From: Corynebacterium auris
GTDB taxonomy: Bacteria > Actinomycetota > Actinomycetes > Mycobacteriales > Mycobacteriaceae
DNA: 64,000 bases
Direction of reading: 5' to 3'
NCBI RefSeq assembly: GCF_030408575.1
Contig: NZ_CP047047.1
Span: 2,349,275-2,413,274, forward strand
Below the pieces are notes generated by a model. The model ran no database searches and was not told the DNA's origin. It saw only the letters and a program-made list of their open reading frames with translations. Positions 50,214-58,946 of this stretch are shown here, piece after piece. A program made the translations under genes and the position numbers. Numbering within the stretch: the stretch's first letter is position 1; each line of letters begins with the position of its first letter.

Positions 50214-51758
50214 ATGAGGAACCCCACACCCGCCACCGCGCGGGCCGACGTGCGCTATCACGCCGACGCCTCTGGCCTCTTCGCCCACCTGGGCGGCACT
50301 AGCGCCGAGGGCGCGGTGCTTTTGGAGTCGGCCGACATCACCACGAAGTCCGGCCTGCAGTCCGTGGCGGTGCTCTCCGCCTCGCTACGAGTGACCTGCG
50401 ACGGCGAACGCGTGACCGTCGAGCCGCTCACGCCCTCCGGCGAGGTCCTCGCCGCCGACCTCGGTGCCCGGCTGTCCGGCTACGCGGTGGGGGAGAACGC
50501 CTACTCCTTCCCGCCGCCGGCCGCCGCGGACGAGCGCGAGCGCCTCACCGCGCCGTCCAGCGCGGACGTGCTGCGGGCGCTGACCACGCGCGCCGGATAC
50601 CTGGAGGGCGATTTCCCGTTCCTCGCCGGCGGCATGGCCTTCGACTACCTGGCCACCTTCGAGACCCTCCCCGAGGTGGCCGAGTCCGCCAACACCTACC
50701 CCGATTTCCAGTTCGTGCTGGCGGAGACGCTGCTGCGCATCGATCACCGCTCCGGCACGGCCTACCTCGCCGGTATCGCTTTCGACGGCACCACCCCGGA
50801 CTTGCGCGAAATCGCCTCGGCCATCGATGCCGCCTCGCCCCAGCCGGCGCAGACCCCCGGCGGGGGAGGCACGCTCACGGTCAACGCGGATGTGACGGAT
50901 GAGCGGTTCCGGGAGGGCGTGGATACGCTCAAAGGCAACATCGACAACGGCGATATTTACCAGGTTGTCCCCGCGCGCACCTTCACGGCCGACTGCCCGG
51001 ACGCGTTCGCCGCGTACCAGCGGCTGCGCGAGTCGAACCCCTCGCCGTACATGTTCTACCTGCGCGGGGTGGGCCGCGGCGGCCGGCCGTTCGAGCTCTT
51101 CGGCGCCTCGCCCGAATCGAACCTGAAGTTCGACGCCGCAACGCGCGAGGTGCAGCTGTACCCCATCGCGGGCACGCGCCCGCGCGGGCTGAACCCCGAC
51201 AGCACCGTCAACCACGAACTGGACACGCGCATGGAGCTGCAGCTGCGTACCGACGCCAAAGAGGTCGCCGAGCACACCATGCTCGTGGACCTCGCCCGCA
51301 ACGACATGGCGCGCGTGGCCGAACCGGGCACCCGTCGCGTGGCGGAGCTGCTCCAGGTCGACCGCTACTCGCGCGTGATGCACCTGGTCTCCCGCGTCAC
51401 CGCCACCCTGCACCGCGACCTCGACGCGCTCGACGCCTACCGCGCCTGCATGAACATGGGCACGCTCACGGGCGCGCCGAAGCTGCGCGCCACCGAGCTC
51501 ATCCGCGAGCTCGAGGGGGTGCGGCGCGGCTCCTATGGCGGGGCCGTCGGCTACCTGCGGGGCACGGGCGACATGGACAACTGCATCGTCATCCGCTCCG
51601 CCTTCGTCGCCGAGGGCCGCGCCGCCGTCCAGGCCGGGGCGGGCGTGGTGCGCGACTCCAATCCCCAGGCCGAGGCCGACGAGACGCTGCACAAGGCCTA
51701 CGCCGTGTTAAGCGCCATCGCCGCCGCGGCCGGCGCGCAGCTGGAGGTGACCCGATGA
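50214..51758 (+). CDS. trpE: Anthranilate synthase component I
   Basis: Start is ATG 50214 after CAAGGACG; the longer frame runs through the attenuator. The 514-residue enzyme converts chorismate to anthranilate with TrpG. LLES at residues 36-39 is the N-terminal tryptophan-binding motif, so it should be feedback inhibited. The chorismate-binding domain contains IYQVVPARTF, YPIAGTRPRG, DLARNDMARVAEPGTR and GTLTGAPK motifs. Expression is controlled by the upstream attenuator. The stop overlaps the trpG ATG. Confidence 0.97.
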   Translation: MRNPTPATARADVRYHADASGLFAHLGGTSAEGAVLLESADITTKSGLQSVAVLSASLRVTCDGERVTVEPLTPSGEVLAADLGARLSGYAVGENAYSFPPPAAADERERLTAPSSADVLRALTTRAGYLEGDFPFLAGGMAFDYLATFETLPEVAESANTYPDFQFVLAETLLRIDHRSGTAYLAGIAFDGTTPDLREIASAIDAASPQPAQTPGGGGTLTVNADVTDERFREGVDTLKGNIDNGDIYQVVPARTFTADCPDAFAAYQRLRESNPSPYMFYLRGVGRGGRPFELFGASPESNLKFDAATREVQLYPIAGTRPRGLNPDSTVNHELDTRMELQLRTDAKEVAEHTMLVDLARNDMARVAEPGTRRVAELLQVDRYSRVMHLVSRVTATLHRDLDALDAYRACMNMGTLTGAPKLRATELIRELEGVRRGSYGGAVGYLRGTGDMDNCIVIRSAFVAEGRAAVQAGAGVVRDSNPQAEADETLHKAYAVLSAIAAAAGAQLEVTR

Positions 51759-52378
51759 GCGAGCGCATCGTCCTCGTGGACAACCAGGACTCCTTCGTCT
51801 ACAACCTCGTCGACTCCCTGGCCGCCTACAACACCACCGTCTACCGCAATACCGTGGCCGCCGCCGACATCATGCGCGCCGAGCCCGCGCTAATTATCCT
51901 CTCGCCGGGGCCCGGGTACCCGGCGCAGGCGGGCAACATGATGGAGCTCATCGCACTGGCGCAGGGCCGGGTGCCCATCCTCGGCGTGTGCCTCGGCTAC
52001 CAGGCGCTCGTCGAGCACCACGGGGGGCGGGTGCGGCCGTGCGGGGCGGTGCACGGGGCGTCGATAGGCATGGAGCTTAACGACGCCGGCCTGGCCAGCC
52101 CCCTCTTCCGCGGCCTGACGGTTGACGACGTGCCCGGCCGGGCCGGGCGCAGCGTGCCCGTGGCGCGCTACCACTCCCTCGGCGCCACCGAGGTGCCGCC
52201 CGGAATGCGCGCGCTGGCCTACACCGACACATCGATTGGCCCGGTGGTCATGGCCGCCGAAACCGACGACGGCATGTCCATCGGGCTGCAATTCCACCCC
52301 GAATCCATCCTCACCCCCGGCGGCCCCGTGGTTGTGGACCGCTGCGTGGCAGAACTCATGAAGAAAGGCACGACATAA
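51755..52378 (+). CDS. trpG: Anthranilate synthase component II, glutamine amidotransferase
   Basis: The 207-residue class I amidotransferase has the nucleophile Cys79 in ILGVCLGYQ and the His/Glu pair in LQFHPESILT (about 178-187). It supplies ammonia to TrpE. ATGA overlap with trpE and a one-base overlap with trpD show translational coupling. It is not fused to trpD, unlike in enterobacteria. The oxyanion segment ILSPGPGYPAQAG is intact. Confidence 0.97.
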   Translation: MSERIVLVDNQDSFVYNLVDSLAAYNTTVYRNTVAAADIMRAEPALIILSPGPGYPAQAGNMMELIALAQGRVPILGVCLGYQALVEHHGGRVRPCGAVHGASIGMELNDAGLASPLFRGLTVDDVPGRAGRSVPVARYHSLGATEVPPGMRALAYTDTSIGPVVMAAETDDGMSIGLQFHPESILTPGGPVVVDRCVAELMKKGTT

Positions 52379-53406
52379 TGGCGAGCGACACGGCACTGGA
52401 GGTGCTCCGGCGCTTCCTGGACAACCCCGCGCCCACCCTCGACGAGGCCATCGAGGCCTTCACCCCGCTCACCGTGGGCGACTACGACGACGTACACATC
52501 GCCGCGCTGTTGGCCACGGTGCGCACCCGCGGCGAGACCTTCGCCGACATCGCCGGGGCGGCGCGGGCCTTTTTGCGGGCCGGGCGCCCGTTCCCGGTGA
52601 CGGGGGAGGGGATCATGGACTCCGCCGGCACCGGCGGCGACGGCGCAAACACCATCAACATCACCACGGCGGCCTCGCTCGTCGCGGCCGCCGGCGGGGT
52701 GAGGATGGTCAAGTGCGGCAACCGCTCCGTGTCCTCGAAGTCGGGATCCGCGGACGTGCTCGAGGCCCTCAACATCCCCCTCGATCTCGACCCTAAGCGC
52801 GCGGTGCGCCAGTTCGAGTCATCCAACTTCACCTTCCTCTTCGCCCCGGCCTACAACCCGGCGATCGCCCACGTGCAGCCAGTGCGCAAGGCACTCGGCG
52901 TGCCCACCATCTTCAACACCCTCGGGCCTCTGCTTTCGCCCGGACGCCCGGAGTTTCAAATTATGGGCATTGCCAACCCTCGGTTGGGCCAATTAATTGC
53001 CGAGACCATGAAGGAGCTCGGGCGCGGCCGCGCCCTCGTGGTCCACGGCGCCGGCACCGACGAAATCGCGCTGCACGGGGACACGCTCGTGTGGGAACTC
53101 ACCCGGCACGGCGCGATCGAGCAGTACACCGTCACGCCCGAGGACCTCGGCCTGCCACGCTACACCCTGGGGCAGCTCGCCGGCGGCGACGGCCCCGCCA
53201 ACGCCGCCGCAATGCGCGCGACCTTCGGGGGGGAGGGCCCGGACGCGCACCGCGACGCGATCGCCGCCTCCGCGGGCGCAATGTTCTACCTCTACGGCGC
53301 GGCCGACACACTGGCCGCCGGGGCGGCCCACGCGCTCGAGCTCATCTCCGGCGGCGCGGTGCAAAAGTGGCTCGAGACGCACGAGGAGGCCGATTACAGT
53401 GCCTAA
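52378..53406 (+). CDS. trpD: Anthranilate phosphoribosyltransferase
   Basis: The 342-residue protein has the PRPP-binding GTGGDGANTINITT (about residues 80-93), KCGNRSVSSKSGSADVLEAL and the late VHGAGTDEI motif. These are the standard conserved elements of TrpD. It joins anthranilate and PRPP to phosphoribosyl-anthranilate. The start ATG shares its A with the trpG TAA, and the trpC frame begins inside its last codons. Confidence 0.97.
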   Translation: MASDTALEVLRRFLDNPAPTLDEAIEAFTPLTVGDYDDVHIAALLATVRTRGETFADIAGAARAFLRAGRPFPVTGEGIMDSAGTGGDGANTINITTAASLVAAAGGVRMVKCGNRSVSSKSGSADVLEALNIPLDLDPKRAVRQFESSNFTFLFAPAYNPAIAHVQPVRKALGVPTIFNTLGPLLSPGRPEFQIMGIANPRLGQLIAETMKELGRGRALVVHGAGTDEIALHGDTLVWELTRHGAIEQYTVTPEDLGLPRYTLGQLAGGDGPANAAAMRATFGGEGPDAHRDAIAASAGAMFYLYGAADTLAAGAAHALELISGGAVQKWLETHEEADYSA

Positions 53407-54799
53407 CATGCCCACGGTCCTGGAGGGTATCGTCCAGGCGCGTTACCGTCACCTTGACGAAATTAAACGGCGCATTGCCCACGTCGACCCGGCGACGCTG
53501 CCGCGCTCCGAGCGCTCCCTGTACGGCAATCTCGCCCGCCCTGGGGCGCAGTACATCATGGAGTGCAAGGCGGCCTCGCCCTCCCTCGGCGTCATCCGCG
53601 CGCACTACGAGCCGGGGGAGATCGCCGCGACCTACTCGCGCTACGCCGCAGGCATCTCGGTGCTCTGCGAGCCCGAGCGCTTCGGCGGGGACTACGACCA
53701 CCTGGCCACCGTCGCCGCCACGACGCACCTGCCCGTGCTGTGCAAGGACTTCATCGTCGACCCGGTGCAGGTCCACGCCGCGCGCTACTTCGGGGCTGAC
53801 GCCATCCTGCTCATGCTCAGCGTCCTCGATGACGCGACCTACGGCGAGCTCGCGGGCGAGGCGAAGCGCCTGGGCATGGACGTGCTGACGGAAGTGATCG
53901 ACGAGGAGGAAGCCCGCCGCGCCGAGCGCCTGGGCGCGCGGATCGTGGGCATCAACCACCGAAACCTCCACGACCTCTCCATCGACCTTGAGCGCTCCGC
54001 GCGCCTCGCGCCGCTCGTCGCCGAGGGGACGCTGGTGGTCTCGGAGTCCGGGATCCGCGACGCCGAGACCGTGCGCCGCCTCGGTGGGCACTCCGATGGC
54101 TTCCTCGTCGGCTCGCAGCTCACGGGCCAGCCCGACGTGGATCTCGCGGCGCGCTCTCTCGTGTACGGCGCCAACAAGGTCTGCGGGTTGACAACCTGGA
54201 GTGCCGCCCAGGCCGCCCGCGCCGCCGGCGCCGTGTACGGCGGGCTCGTGTTCGAGGAGTCCTCGCCGCGCAATGTTTCACGTGAAACATCGGCGGACAT
54301 TGTCGCGCACGAGCCGAACCTGCGCTACGTCGCGGTCTCCCGCCGCACCACCGGGTGGGACGAGCTGGTGCAGGACGGCGTGGTCGCCGCACAGGTCCAC
54401 GCCCCCTACCAGGGTTCGATCGAGGCGGAGGTCGACCTCGTGCGCCGCGTGCGCGCCGAGGTAGGGGAGGGGACCGAGGTGTGGCGCGCCGTCTCCATGA
54501 CGGAACCCGAGGGGGCGCAAGTGGCCACGGCGCTGCTTGGCGACGTCGATAAGCTTGTGCTCGACGCGCACGACGGCGGCTCCGGCGAGGCCTTTGACTG
54601 GGCCGAGGTGCCCGAGGAGGTCAAGGACTCCGCGCTCCTCGCCGGCGGGATCGGGCCCGCAAACGCCGAGACGGCGCTGCGCGTCGGGTGCGCGGGGCTG
54701 GACCTCAATTCCGGCGTGGAGTACCCCGGCCAGCCCGGGCGCAAGGACGCCGCCGCGATCCGCGCGGCCTTTCAGACGATACGAAACTTCCACTACTAA
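53399..54799 (+). CDS. trpCF: Bifunctional TrpC-TrpF (IGP synthase / PRA isomerase)
   Basis: The 466-residue protein joins two TIM barrels. Residues 1-265 are indole-3-glycerol-phosphate synthase (YIMECKAASPSLGVI with catalytic Lys, LCKDFIVDPVQ, VGINHRNL, SESGI). Residues 275-466 are phosphoribosylanthranilate isomerase (NKVCGLTTWSAAQAA with its Cys and GGIGPANAETALRV). The two-domain fusion is normal for corynebacteria. A GTG at 53399 or an ATG at 53408 may be the start; both overlap or abut trpD. The unusual feature is a complete parS palindrome within the TrpF-part N-terminus, read as NVSRET. Confidence 0.95.
   Translation: MPNMPTVLEGIVQARYRHLDEIKRRIAHVDPATLPRSERSLYGNLARPGAQYIMECKAASPSLGVIRAHYEPGEIAATYSRYAAGISVLCEPERFGGDYDHLATVAATTHLPVLCKDFIVDPVQVHAARYFGADAILLMLSVLDDATYGELAGEAKRLGMDVLTEVIDEEEARRAERLGARIVGINHRNLHDLSIDLERSARLAPLVAEGTLVVSESGIRDAETVRRLGGHSDGFLVGSQLTGQPDVDLAARSLVYGANKVCGLTTWSAAQAARAAGAVYGGLVFEESSPRNVSRETSADIVAHEPNLRYVAVSRRTTGWDELVQDGVVAAQVHAPYQGSIEAEVDLVRRVRAEVGEGTEVWRAVSMTEPEGAQVATALLGDVDKLVLDAHDGGSGEAFDWAEVPEEVKDSALLAGGIGPANAETALRVGCAGLDLNSGVEYPGQPGRKDAAAIRAAFQTIRNFHY
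54274..54289. other. parS site inside the trpCF coding sequence
   Basis: TGTTTCACGTGAAACA lies in frame within the TrpF half and encodes NVSRET between GGLVFEESSPR and SADIVAHEP, a loop region. A perfect parS inside an essential biosynthetic gene has to satisfy both ParB and the enzyme. Confidence 0.95.
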
Positions 54800-54811
54800 A
54801 GAGGCACAACC

Positions 54812-56062
54812 ATGACTGATAACGCGCACGGCGGGCGGACCATCTTGCCCGCGTACTACGGCGAATTCGGCGGGCAGTACGTCCCCGAGTCGCTCCTTCC
54901 CGCCCTCGACCAGCTGGAGCGGGCATTCGTCGAGGCGTGGGAGGACCCCGCCTTCATGGCGGAGTACCGCGGGCTGCTGCGTGACTACCTCGGCCGGCCG
55001 ACGCCGCTCACCGAGTGCCGCAACCTGCCGCGCGGCGACAGCCCCGCCCGGATCTTCCTCAAGCGCGAGGACCTCGTCCACGGCGGTGCCCACAAGACGA
55101 ACCAGGTGATCGGGCAGGCGTTGCTGGCGAAGCAGATGGGCAAGAAGCGGATCATCGCCGAGACAGGCGCCGGCCAACACGGCACCGCGACCGCGCTGGC
55201 CTGCGCGCTGCTCGGGCTGGAGTGCGTGATCTACATGGGCATCAAAGACATGGCGCGGCAGGAGCCCAACGTCTTCCGCATGCGCCTCATGGGCGCCGAG
55301 GTCGTGGGGGTCGACTCAGGCTCGGGCACTCTGAAGGACGCCGTCAACGAGGCGCTGCGCGACTGGACGGCCACCTTCCACGAGTCCCACTACCTCCTGG
55401 GCACGGCGGCCGGGCCGCACCCCTTCCCGGTGATAGTCAAGGAGTTCCACCGGGTGATCTCCACCGAGGCGCGCGCACAGCTCCTCGAGCGCACCGGCAC
55501 TCTGCCCGACGCCGTCGTGGCCTGCGTCGGTGGCGGCTCCAACGCGATCGGGATGTTCGCGGACTTCATTGACGATGAAGGCGTCGAGCTCATCGGCACC
55601 GAGCCCGGGGGAGAGGGCGTGGGCGTGGGCAGGCACGGGGCCGCCATCGCCGCGGGCACCGTCGGCATCCTCCACGGCACGCGTTCCTACCTCATGCGCG
55701 ACGCCGATGGGCAGGTGGAGGAGTCCTATTCCATCTCCGCCGGGCTGGATTACCCGGCGGTGGGCCCCGAGCACGCCCACCTCGCCTCGACCGGGCGCGC
55801 GCAGTACGTGCCGGTGACCGACGAGGACGCGCTGCGGGCCTTCCAGCTGCTCTCCACCTACGAGGGCATCATCCCCGCGCTCGAGTCCTCGCACGCCCTG
55901 GCCTACGCTCTCGCGCGCGCCGAGCGGGCCACCGAGCCGGAAACCATCCTGGTCTCCCTTTCGGGGCGCGGCGACAAGGACGTCGAGCACGTGCGCGCCA
56001 CACTCGACGAGCACCCCGACTGGATCATCGACACCGCCACCGCACGCGAGAGGAAGGACTAG
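54812..56062 (+). CDS. trpB: Tryptophan synthase beta subunit
   Basis: The 416-residue PLP enzyme condenses indole with serine. Lys95 in [12 protein letters not shown] binds PLP, preceded by [24 protein letters not shown] and [11 protein letters not shown] are the cofactor phosphate and ring-binding loops. [16 protein letters not shown] [12 protein letters not shown] opens the protein. Length is normal. An AAGAGGCAC ribosome binding site lies in the 12-bp gap after trpCF. Confidence 0.97.
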   Translation: MTDNAHGGRTILPAYYGEFGGQYVPESLLPALDQLERAFVEAWEDPAFMAEYRGLLRDYLGRPTPLTECRNLPRGDSPARIFLKREDLVHGGAHKTNQVIGQALLAKQMGKKRIIAETGAGQHGTATALACALLGLECVIYMGIKDMARQEPNVFRMRLMGAEVVGVDSGSGTLKDAVNEALRDWTATFHESHYLLGTAAGPHPFPVIVKEFHRVISTEARAQLLERTGTLPDAVVACVGGGSNAIGMFADFIDDEGVELIGTEPGGEGVGVGRHGAAIAAGTVGILHGTRSYLMRDADGQVEESYSISAGLDYPAVGPEHAHLASTGRAQYVPVTDEDALRAFQLLSTYEGIIPALESSHALAYALARAERATEPETILVSLSGRGDKDVEHVRATLDEHPDWIIDTATARERKD

Positions 56063-56064
56063 AC

Positions 56065-56880
56065 ATGTCGCGCTACAAGGAAACATTCGCCGCGCTCAAA
56101 GACAAGGGGGAGGGCGCCTTCGTGCCCTTCCTCATGCTCGGCGACCCGAACCCGGACGACGCCCTCGAAGTCGTCCGCGCCGTCGTGGAGGCGGGCGCCG
56201 ACGCCCTCGAGCTCGGCGTGCCCTTCTCGGACCCCGTCGCGGACGGCCCCAGCATCCAGAAGGCGCACATCCGCGCCCTCGAGAGCGGCTGCACCGTCGA
56301 CGCGGCCCTTGAGCAGGTGCGCGCCATCCGCGCGGAGTTCCCCGACCTGCCCATCGGCATGCTCATCTACGCCAACGTGGCCTACGTGCGCGGCCTCGAC
56401 TCCTTCTACCGCGAGTTCGCAGAGGCCGGGGCGGACAGCATTCTGCTTCCCGACGTCCCCGTGCGCGAGGGCGGGCCCTTCAGCGCCGCGGCCGGAAAAC
56501 ACGGCATCGACCCCATCTACATCGCCCCGGCCAAAGCCTCCGCAGCCACGCTCGAGGGGGTGGCGGCGCGCTCGCGCGGCTACATCTACGCCATCTCCCG
56601 CGACGGCGTGACCGGCACCGAGCGCGCCTCTTCCGTCGAGGGGCTGCGCGAGGTGGTCGACAACGTGGCGCGCTACGGCGGCGCGCCGGTGCTGCTCGGC
56701 TTCGGCATTTCCCGGCCGGAGCACGTGCGGGCGGCGATCCAGGCGGGCGCGGCCGGCGCGATCACGGGCTCGGCGATCGCCTCCATCATCGAGCGCCACA
56801 CATCCGAGGGCGCGGACATGGAGGCGCTGAAAGAGGCGTTGCGCACATTTGTCTCCGAGATGAAGAACGCCACCCGCTAG
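56065..56880 (+). CDS. trpA: Tryptophan synthase alpha subunit
   Basis: The 271-residue TIM barrel cleaves indole-3-glycerol phosphate and passes indole to TrpB. Glu49 in LELGVPFSDP and Asp60 in VADGPSIQ are at exactly the catalytic positions of the E. coli enzyme. YIYAISRDGVTG and GFGISRPEHV are the expected phosphate-binding loops. The ATG is 2 bp after the trpB stop. It ends the trp operon; no terminator hairpin is evident after it. Confidence 0.97.
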   Translation: MSRYKETFAALKDKGEGAFVPFLMLGDPNPDDALEVVRAVVEAGADALELGVPFSDPVADGPSIQKAHIRALESGCTVDAALEQVRAIRAEFPDLPIGMLIYANVAYVRGLDSFYREFAEAGADSILLPDVPVREGGPFSAAAGKHGIDPIYIAPAKASAATLEGVAARSRGYIYAISRDGVTGTERASSVEGLREVVDNVARYGGAPVLLGFGISRPEHVRAAIQAGAAGAITGSAIASIIERHTSEGADMEALKEALRTFVSEMKNATR

Positions 56881-56885
56881 CGCAC

Positions 56886-56891
56886 TAGTAT
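56886..56891 (+). promoter_or_regulatory. -10 hexamer before the Rieske gene
   Basis: TAGTAT ends 8 bases before the ATG at 56900, which supports a leaderless start at that second ATG rather than at 56894. Confidence 0.35.
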
Positions 56892-56893
56892 CA

Positions 56894-57274
56894 ATGGCCA
56901 TGACCTGCTCACGTCGTCTTTTCCTCATCGGTACCGCTTCCACCTTCGCAGGCGCCTTCCTCGCGGCCTGCGGGAGAGACCCCTCGGAGGAGGTGGCCAA
57001 GACGGAGGTCCCCGTCGGCAGCGCAGTCATCCTCGACCGCGTGATCATCGCGCAGCCGAACGAGGGCGAGTTCATCGCCTACTCCGCCAGCTGCCCCCAC
57101 CAGTTCCAGAAGATTACCCAGGTGCAGGGCGACACGGTGCGCTGCACGGCCCACGGCTCGATCTTCAGCATCGCCGACGGCGAGGTCCTCGGCGGGCCCG
57201 CGATGCGGGGGATGCGCGAGATCAGCCTGCGCGAGGAGGGCGAGCGCCTCGTGGCCACAGACACGGAGGCGTAG
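56894..57274 (+). CDS. Exported Rieske [2Fe-2S] lipoprotein
   Basis: The product is 126 residues from ATG 56894, or 124 from ATG 56900, which fits the -10 better. It begins with a twin-arginine-type signal (CSRRLFLIGTASTFAGAFLA) ending in the lipobox LAAC, so it should be exported folded and lipid-anchored. The Rieske ligands are visible as CPH (SCPHQFQKI) and CTAH (VRCTAHGSIF), two Cys and two His, spaced 16 residues apart. Small Rieske proteins of this kind act as electron carriers or subunits of envelope oxidoreductases; no partner gene lies next to it. Confidence 0.9.
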   Translation: MAMTCSRRLFLIGTASTFAGAFLAACGRDPSEEVAKTEVPVGSAVILDRVIIAQPNEGEFIAYSASCPHQFQKITQVQGDTVRCTAHGSIFSIADGEVLGGPAMRGMREISLREEGERLVATDTEA

Positions 57275-57291
57275 CCGCGGGCGCGGGGTTC

Positions 57292-57297
57292 GTACAC
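57292..57297 (+). promoter_or_regulatory. -10 hexamer of the BASS transporter gene
   Basis: TACACT ends 7 bases before the ATG at 57305 without a ribosome binding site, the leaderless pattern. Confidence 0.4.
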
Positions 57298-57304
57298 TAA
57301 TCCC

Positions 57305-58267
57305 ATGCCCGTACCTTCCTTCCTCAAAGACCTCCTCGTCCAGGGGATCCTCGTCGCCATCGTGCTGGCGGTGCTGCTGCCCGCCCGCGGCACCTTTGCC
57401 GAGGTGTTCGACATCGCCACCAAGGTGGCCATCGCCCTGCTGTTCTTCCTCTACGGCGCGCGCCTGTCCACGCGCGAAGCCCTGCGCGGGCTGACCCACT
57501 GGAAGCTGCACCTGGTCATCCTCGGCTTCACCTTCCTCGTCTACCCGCTTATTGGCCTGGCGCTGCGCCCGACGACGGCGTTCATTTCCGACCAGCTCTA
57601 CCAGGGCATCCTCTACGCCATGCTCGTGCCCTCCACGGTGCAGTCCTCCGTGGCGCTGACGGGCATCGCGCGCGGCAACGTCTCCGGCGCGGTCGTCGCC
57701 GCGAGCCTGTCGAGCATGGTGGGCGTCCTTGTCACTCCGCTGCTTGTCATGCTGCTCATGGGCGCGGGGGAGGGCATTCATGTCGACGCCACCGTCTTCC
57801 TCAACATCGGGTTGCAGCTGCTACTGCCCTTCGTGCTCGGCCAAGTCGCGCACAACCTCGTCCCGCGGGCCGGAGAGATCGCCGGAGCGAGGGCCACGAA
57901 GATCGTCGACCGCGGGTCGATCTGGATGGTTGTCTACGCCGCCTTCTCGCAGGGCGTCGTCTCGGGGGTCTGGGGCGAGGTGCAGGTCTGGGAGATCGTC
58001 CTCCTCGTTGTCCTCGCCTTCCTGCTCGTCTACGTCATGCTCGGCCTCACCAAGGTCACCGCGAACGCCCTGAGCTTCTCCTACCGGGACCGCGTGGCCA
58101 TCCAGATGTGCGGGACGCAGAAGTCGCTGGCCGCCGGCCTGCCGATGGCCAGCGTCATCTTCGGCGGGGCGTCGCTCGGCATCCTCATCGTGCCGCTCAT
58201 GATCTACCACCTGGTCCAGCTCATCGTCTGCTCGGCGAAGGCGGCGCGCTACGCTCGTCAGGAGTAA
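57305..58267 (+). CDS. Bile acid:sodium symporter-family (BASS) transporter
   Basis: The 320-residue membrane protein has ten helices with the SBF-like motifs. FYGARLSTREALRGLTHWKLH lies in the first third, AMLVPSTVQSSVALTGIARGN (the Na+-site unwound helix) near residue 105, and VAIQMCGTQKSLAAGLPMA with the second unwound helix near 265. The early LLFFLYGARLS matches the PF13593 branch (SBF-like), which is common in bacteria and usually carries organic anions; the substrate is unknown. It precedes a small gene whose start is built from a parS site. Confidence 0.88.
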   Translation: MPVPSFLKDLLVQGILVAIVLAVLLPARGTFAEVFDIATKVAIALLFFLYGARLSTREALRGLTHWKLHLVILGFTFLVYPLIGLALRPTTAFISDQLYQGILYAMLVPSTVQSSVALTGIARGNVSGAVVAASLSSMVGVLVTPLLVMLLMGAGEGIHVDATVFLNIGLQLLLPFVLGQVAHNLVPRAGEIAGARATKIVDRGSIWMVVYAAFSQGVVSGVWGEVQVWEIVLLVVLAFLLVYVMLGLTKVTANALSFSYRDRVAIQMCGTQKSLAAGLPMASVIFGGASLGILIVPLMIYHLVQLIVCSAKAARYARQE

Positions 58268-58286
58268 GCACGCCAGCGATAAGGAG

Positions 58287-58604
58287 ATGTTTCACGTGAA
58301 ACACTACGTCCGCATCCTCTACGAGGTGCCCGACCTCGGGGCCCAGCTGCTCAACGTCGCCGAGCTGGAGGAGATCTCGCCCGCGCAGTGCACCATGGTG
58401 CGGATGATTGAGCTCGACCCCGCCGAGACCATCACCGGGGCCTACGCTAAGGGGCGCGTTCACGGCCAGGCGAACGAGCCGGCCGAGGTCGTGCCTCACC
58501 CGGACTCCTACGCCGCCTTCGACGGGATCACCGCGACCGAGCTCAGCGCCGAAGAGTTCGAGGGACTCTGGGCCGACGCGCGGGCGAAGTTCCCCTCGCT
58601 GTAG
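58287..58604 (+). CDS. Small conserved protein, DUF6881-like
   Basis: From ATG 58287 the 105-residue protein reads MFHVKHYVRILYEVPDLG. AAGGAG touches that ATG directly, so the GTG at 58296 (9 bases after the ribosome binding site, product 102 residues) is the more plausible start. Either way the first codons are parS sequence. The YVRILYEVPD...AELEEISPAQCTMVRMIEL pattern, a short antiparallel start followed by acidic strands, resembles the DUF6881 family of small proteins of unknown function. There is no signal peptide. Its stop is 3 bp from the convergent brnE stop. Confidence 0.75.
   Translation: MFHVKHYVRILYEVPDLGAQLLNVAELEEISPAQCTMVRMIELDPAETITGAYAKGRVHGQANEPAEVVPHPDSYAAFDGITATELSAEEFEGLWADARAKFPSL
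58288..58303. other. parS site overlapping a gene start
   Basis: TGTTTCACGTGAAACA follows AAGGAGA. It supplies an ATG (58287) and a GTG (58296) as possible start codons of the next gene. It is the rightmost of the five sites and the one closest to the inferred origin, with one mismatch-free palindrome. Confidence 0.95.
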
Positions 58605-58607
58605 CGG

Positions 58608-58946
58608 CTAAAACACGAGGTTCACCAGCGCCATATAGAACAGCGTCCCGGTGAACACGGATAGGGCGGCCGAGCGCCGCCAGGCGTGCACCGCCAACGT
58701 GAAGGCCACCGCGATGAGGGCGGCGGCGATGCCCCCGGGCAGGACTTGGGCGTCGAGAAGCGTGTAGACGACGAGCACCGTCATCACCCCGACGGGCATG
58801 TACGCGCCGAGGAACTCGGTCAGCGGGCTGCCCTTGAACAGGCGCAGGAAGGGGAAGGGGAGCGCACGCAGGGCGAGCGTGACCAGGCCGACGGGGATGA
58901 GCACAGCCGCGACCGCGGCCAAAGAGACCCCATCAGGCAGACCCAT
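58608..58946 (-). CDS. brnE: AzlD/BrnE small subunit of the branched-chain amino acid exporter
   Basis: The 112-residue protein has four hydrophobic segments and the AzlD pattern LVTLALRALPFPFLRLF near residue 20. It works with AzlC/BrnF, whose TAA directly precedes this ATG. In C. glutamicum BrnFE exports Ile, Leu, Val and Met and is activated by Lrp. No lrp gene is visible in the divergent position here, which differs from that organism. Confidence 0.92.
   Translation of the reverse strand: MGLPDGVSLAAVAAVLIPVGLVTLALRALPFPFLRLFKGSPLTEFLGAYMPVGVMTVLVVYTLLDAQVLPGGIAAALIAVAFTLAVHAWRRSAALSVFTGTLFYMALVNLVF

Noticed and set aside
50385..51692. 435-codon frame antisense to trpE
   Set aside because: No ribosome binding site and His/Arg/Gly-rich composition typical of GC-driven antisense frames; trpE is unmistakable.
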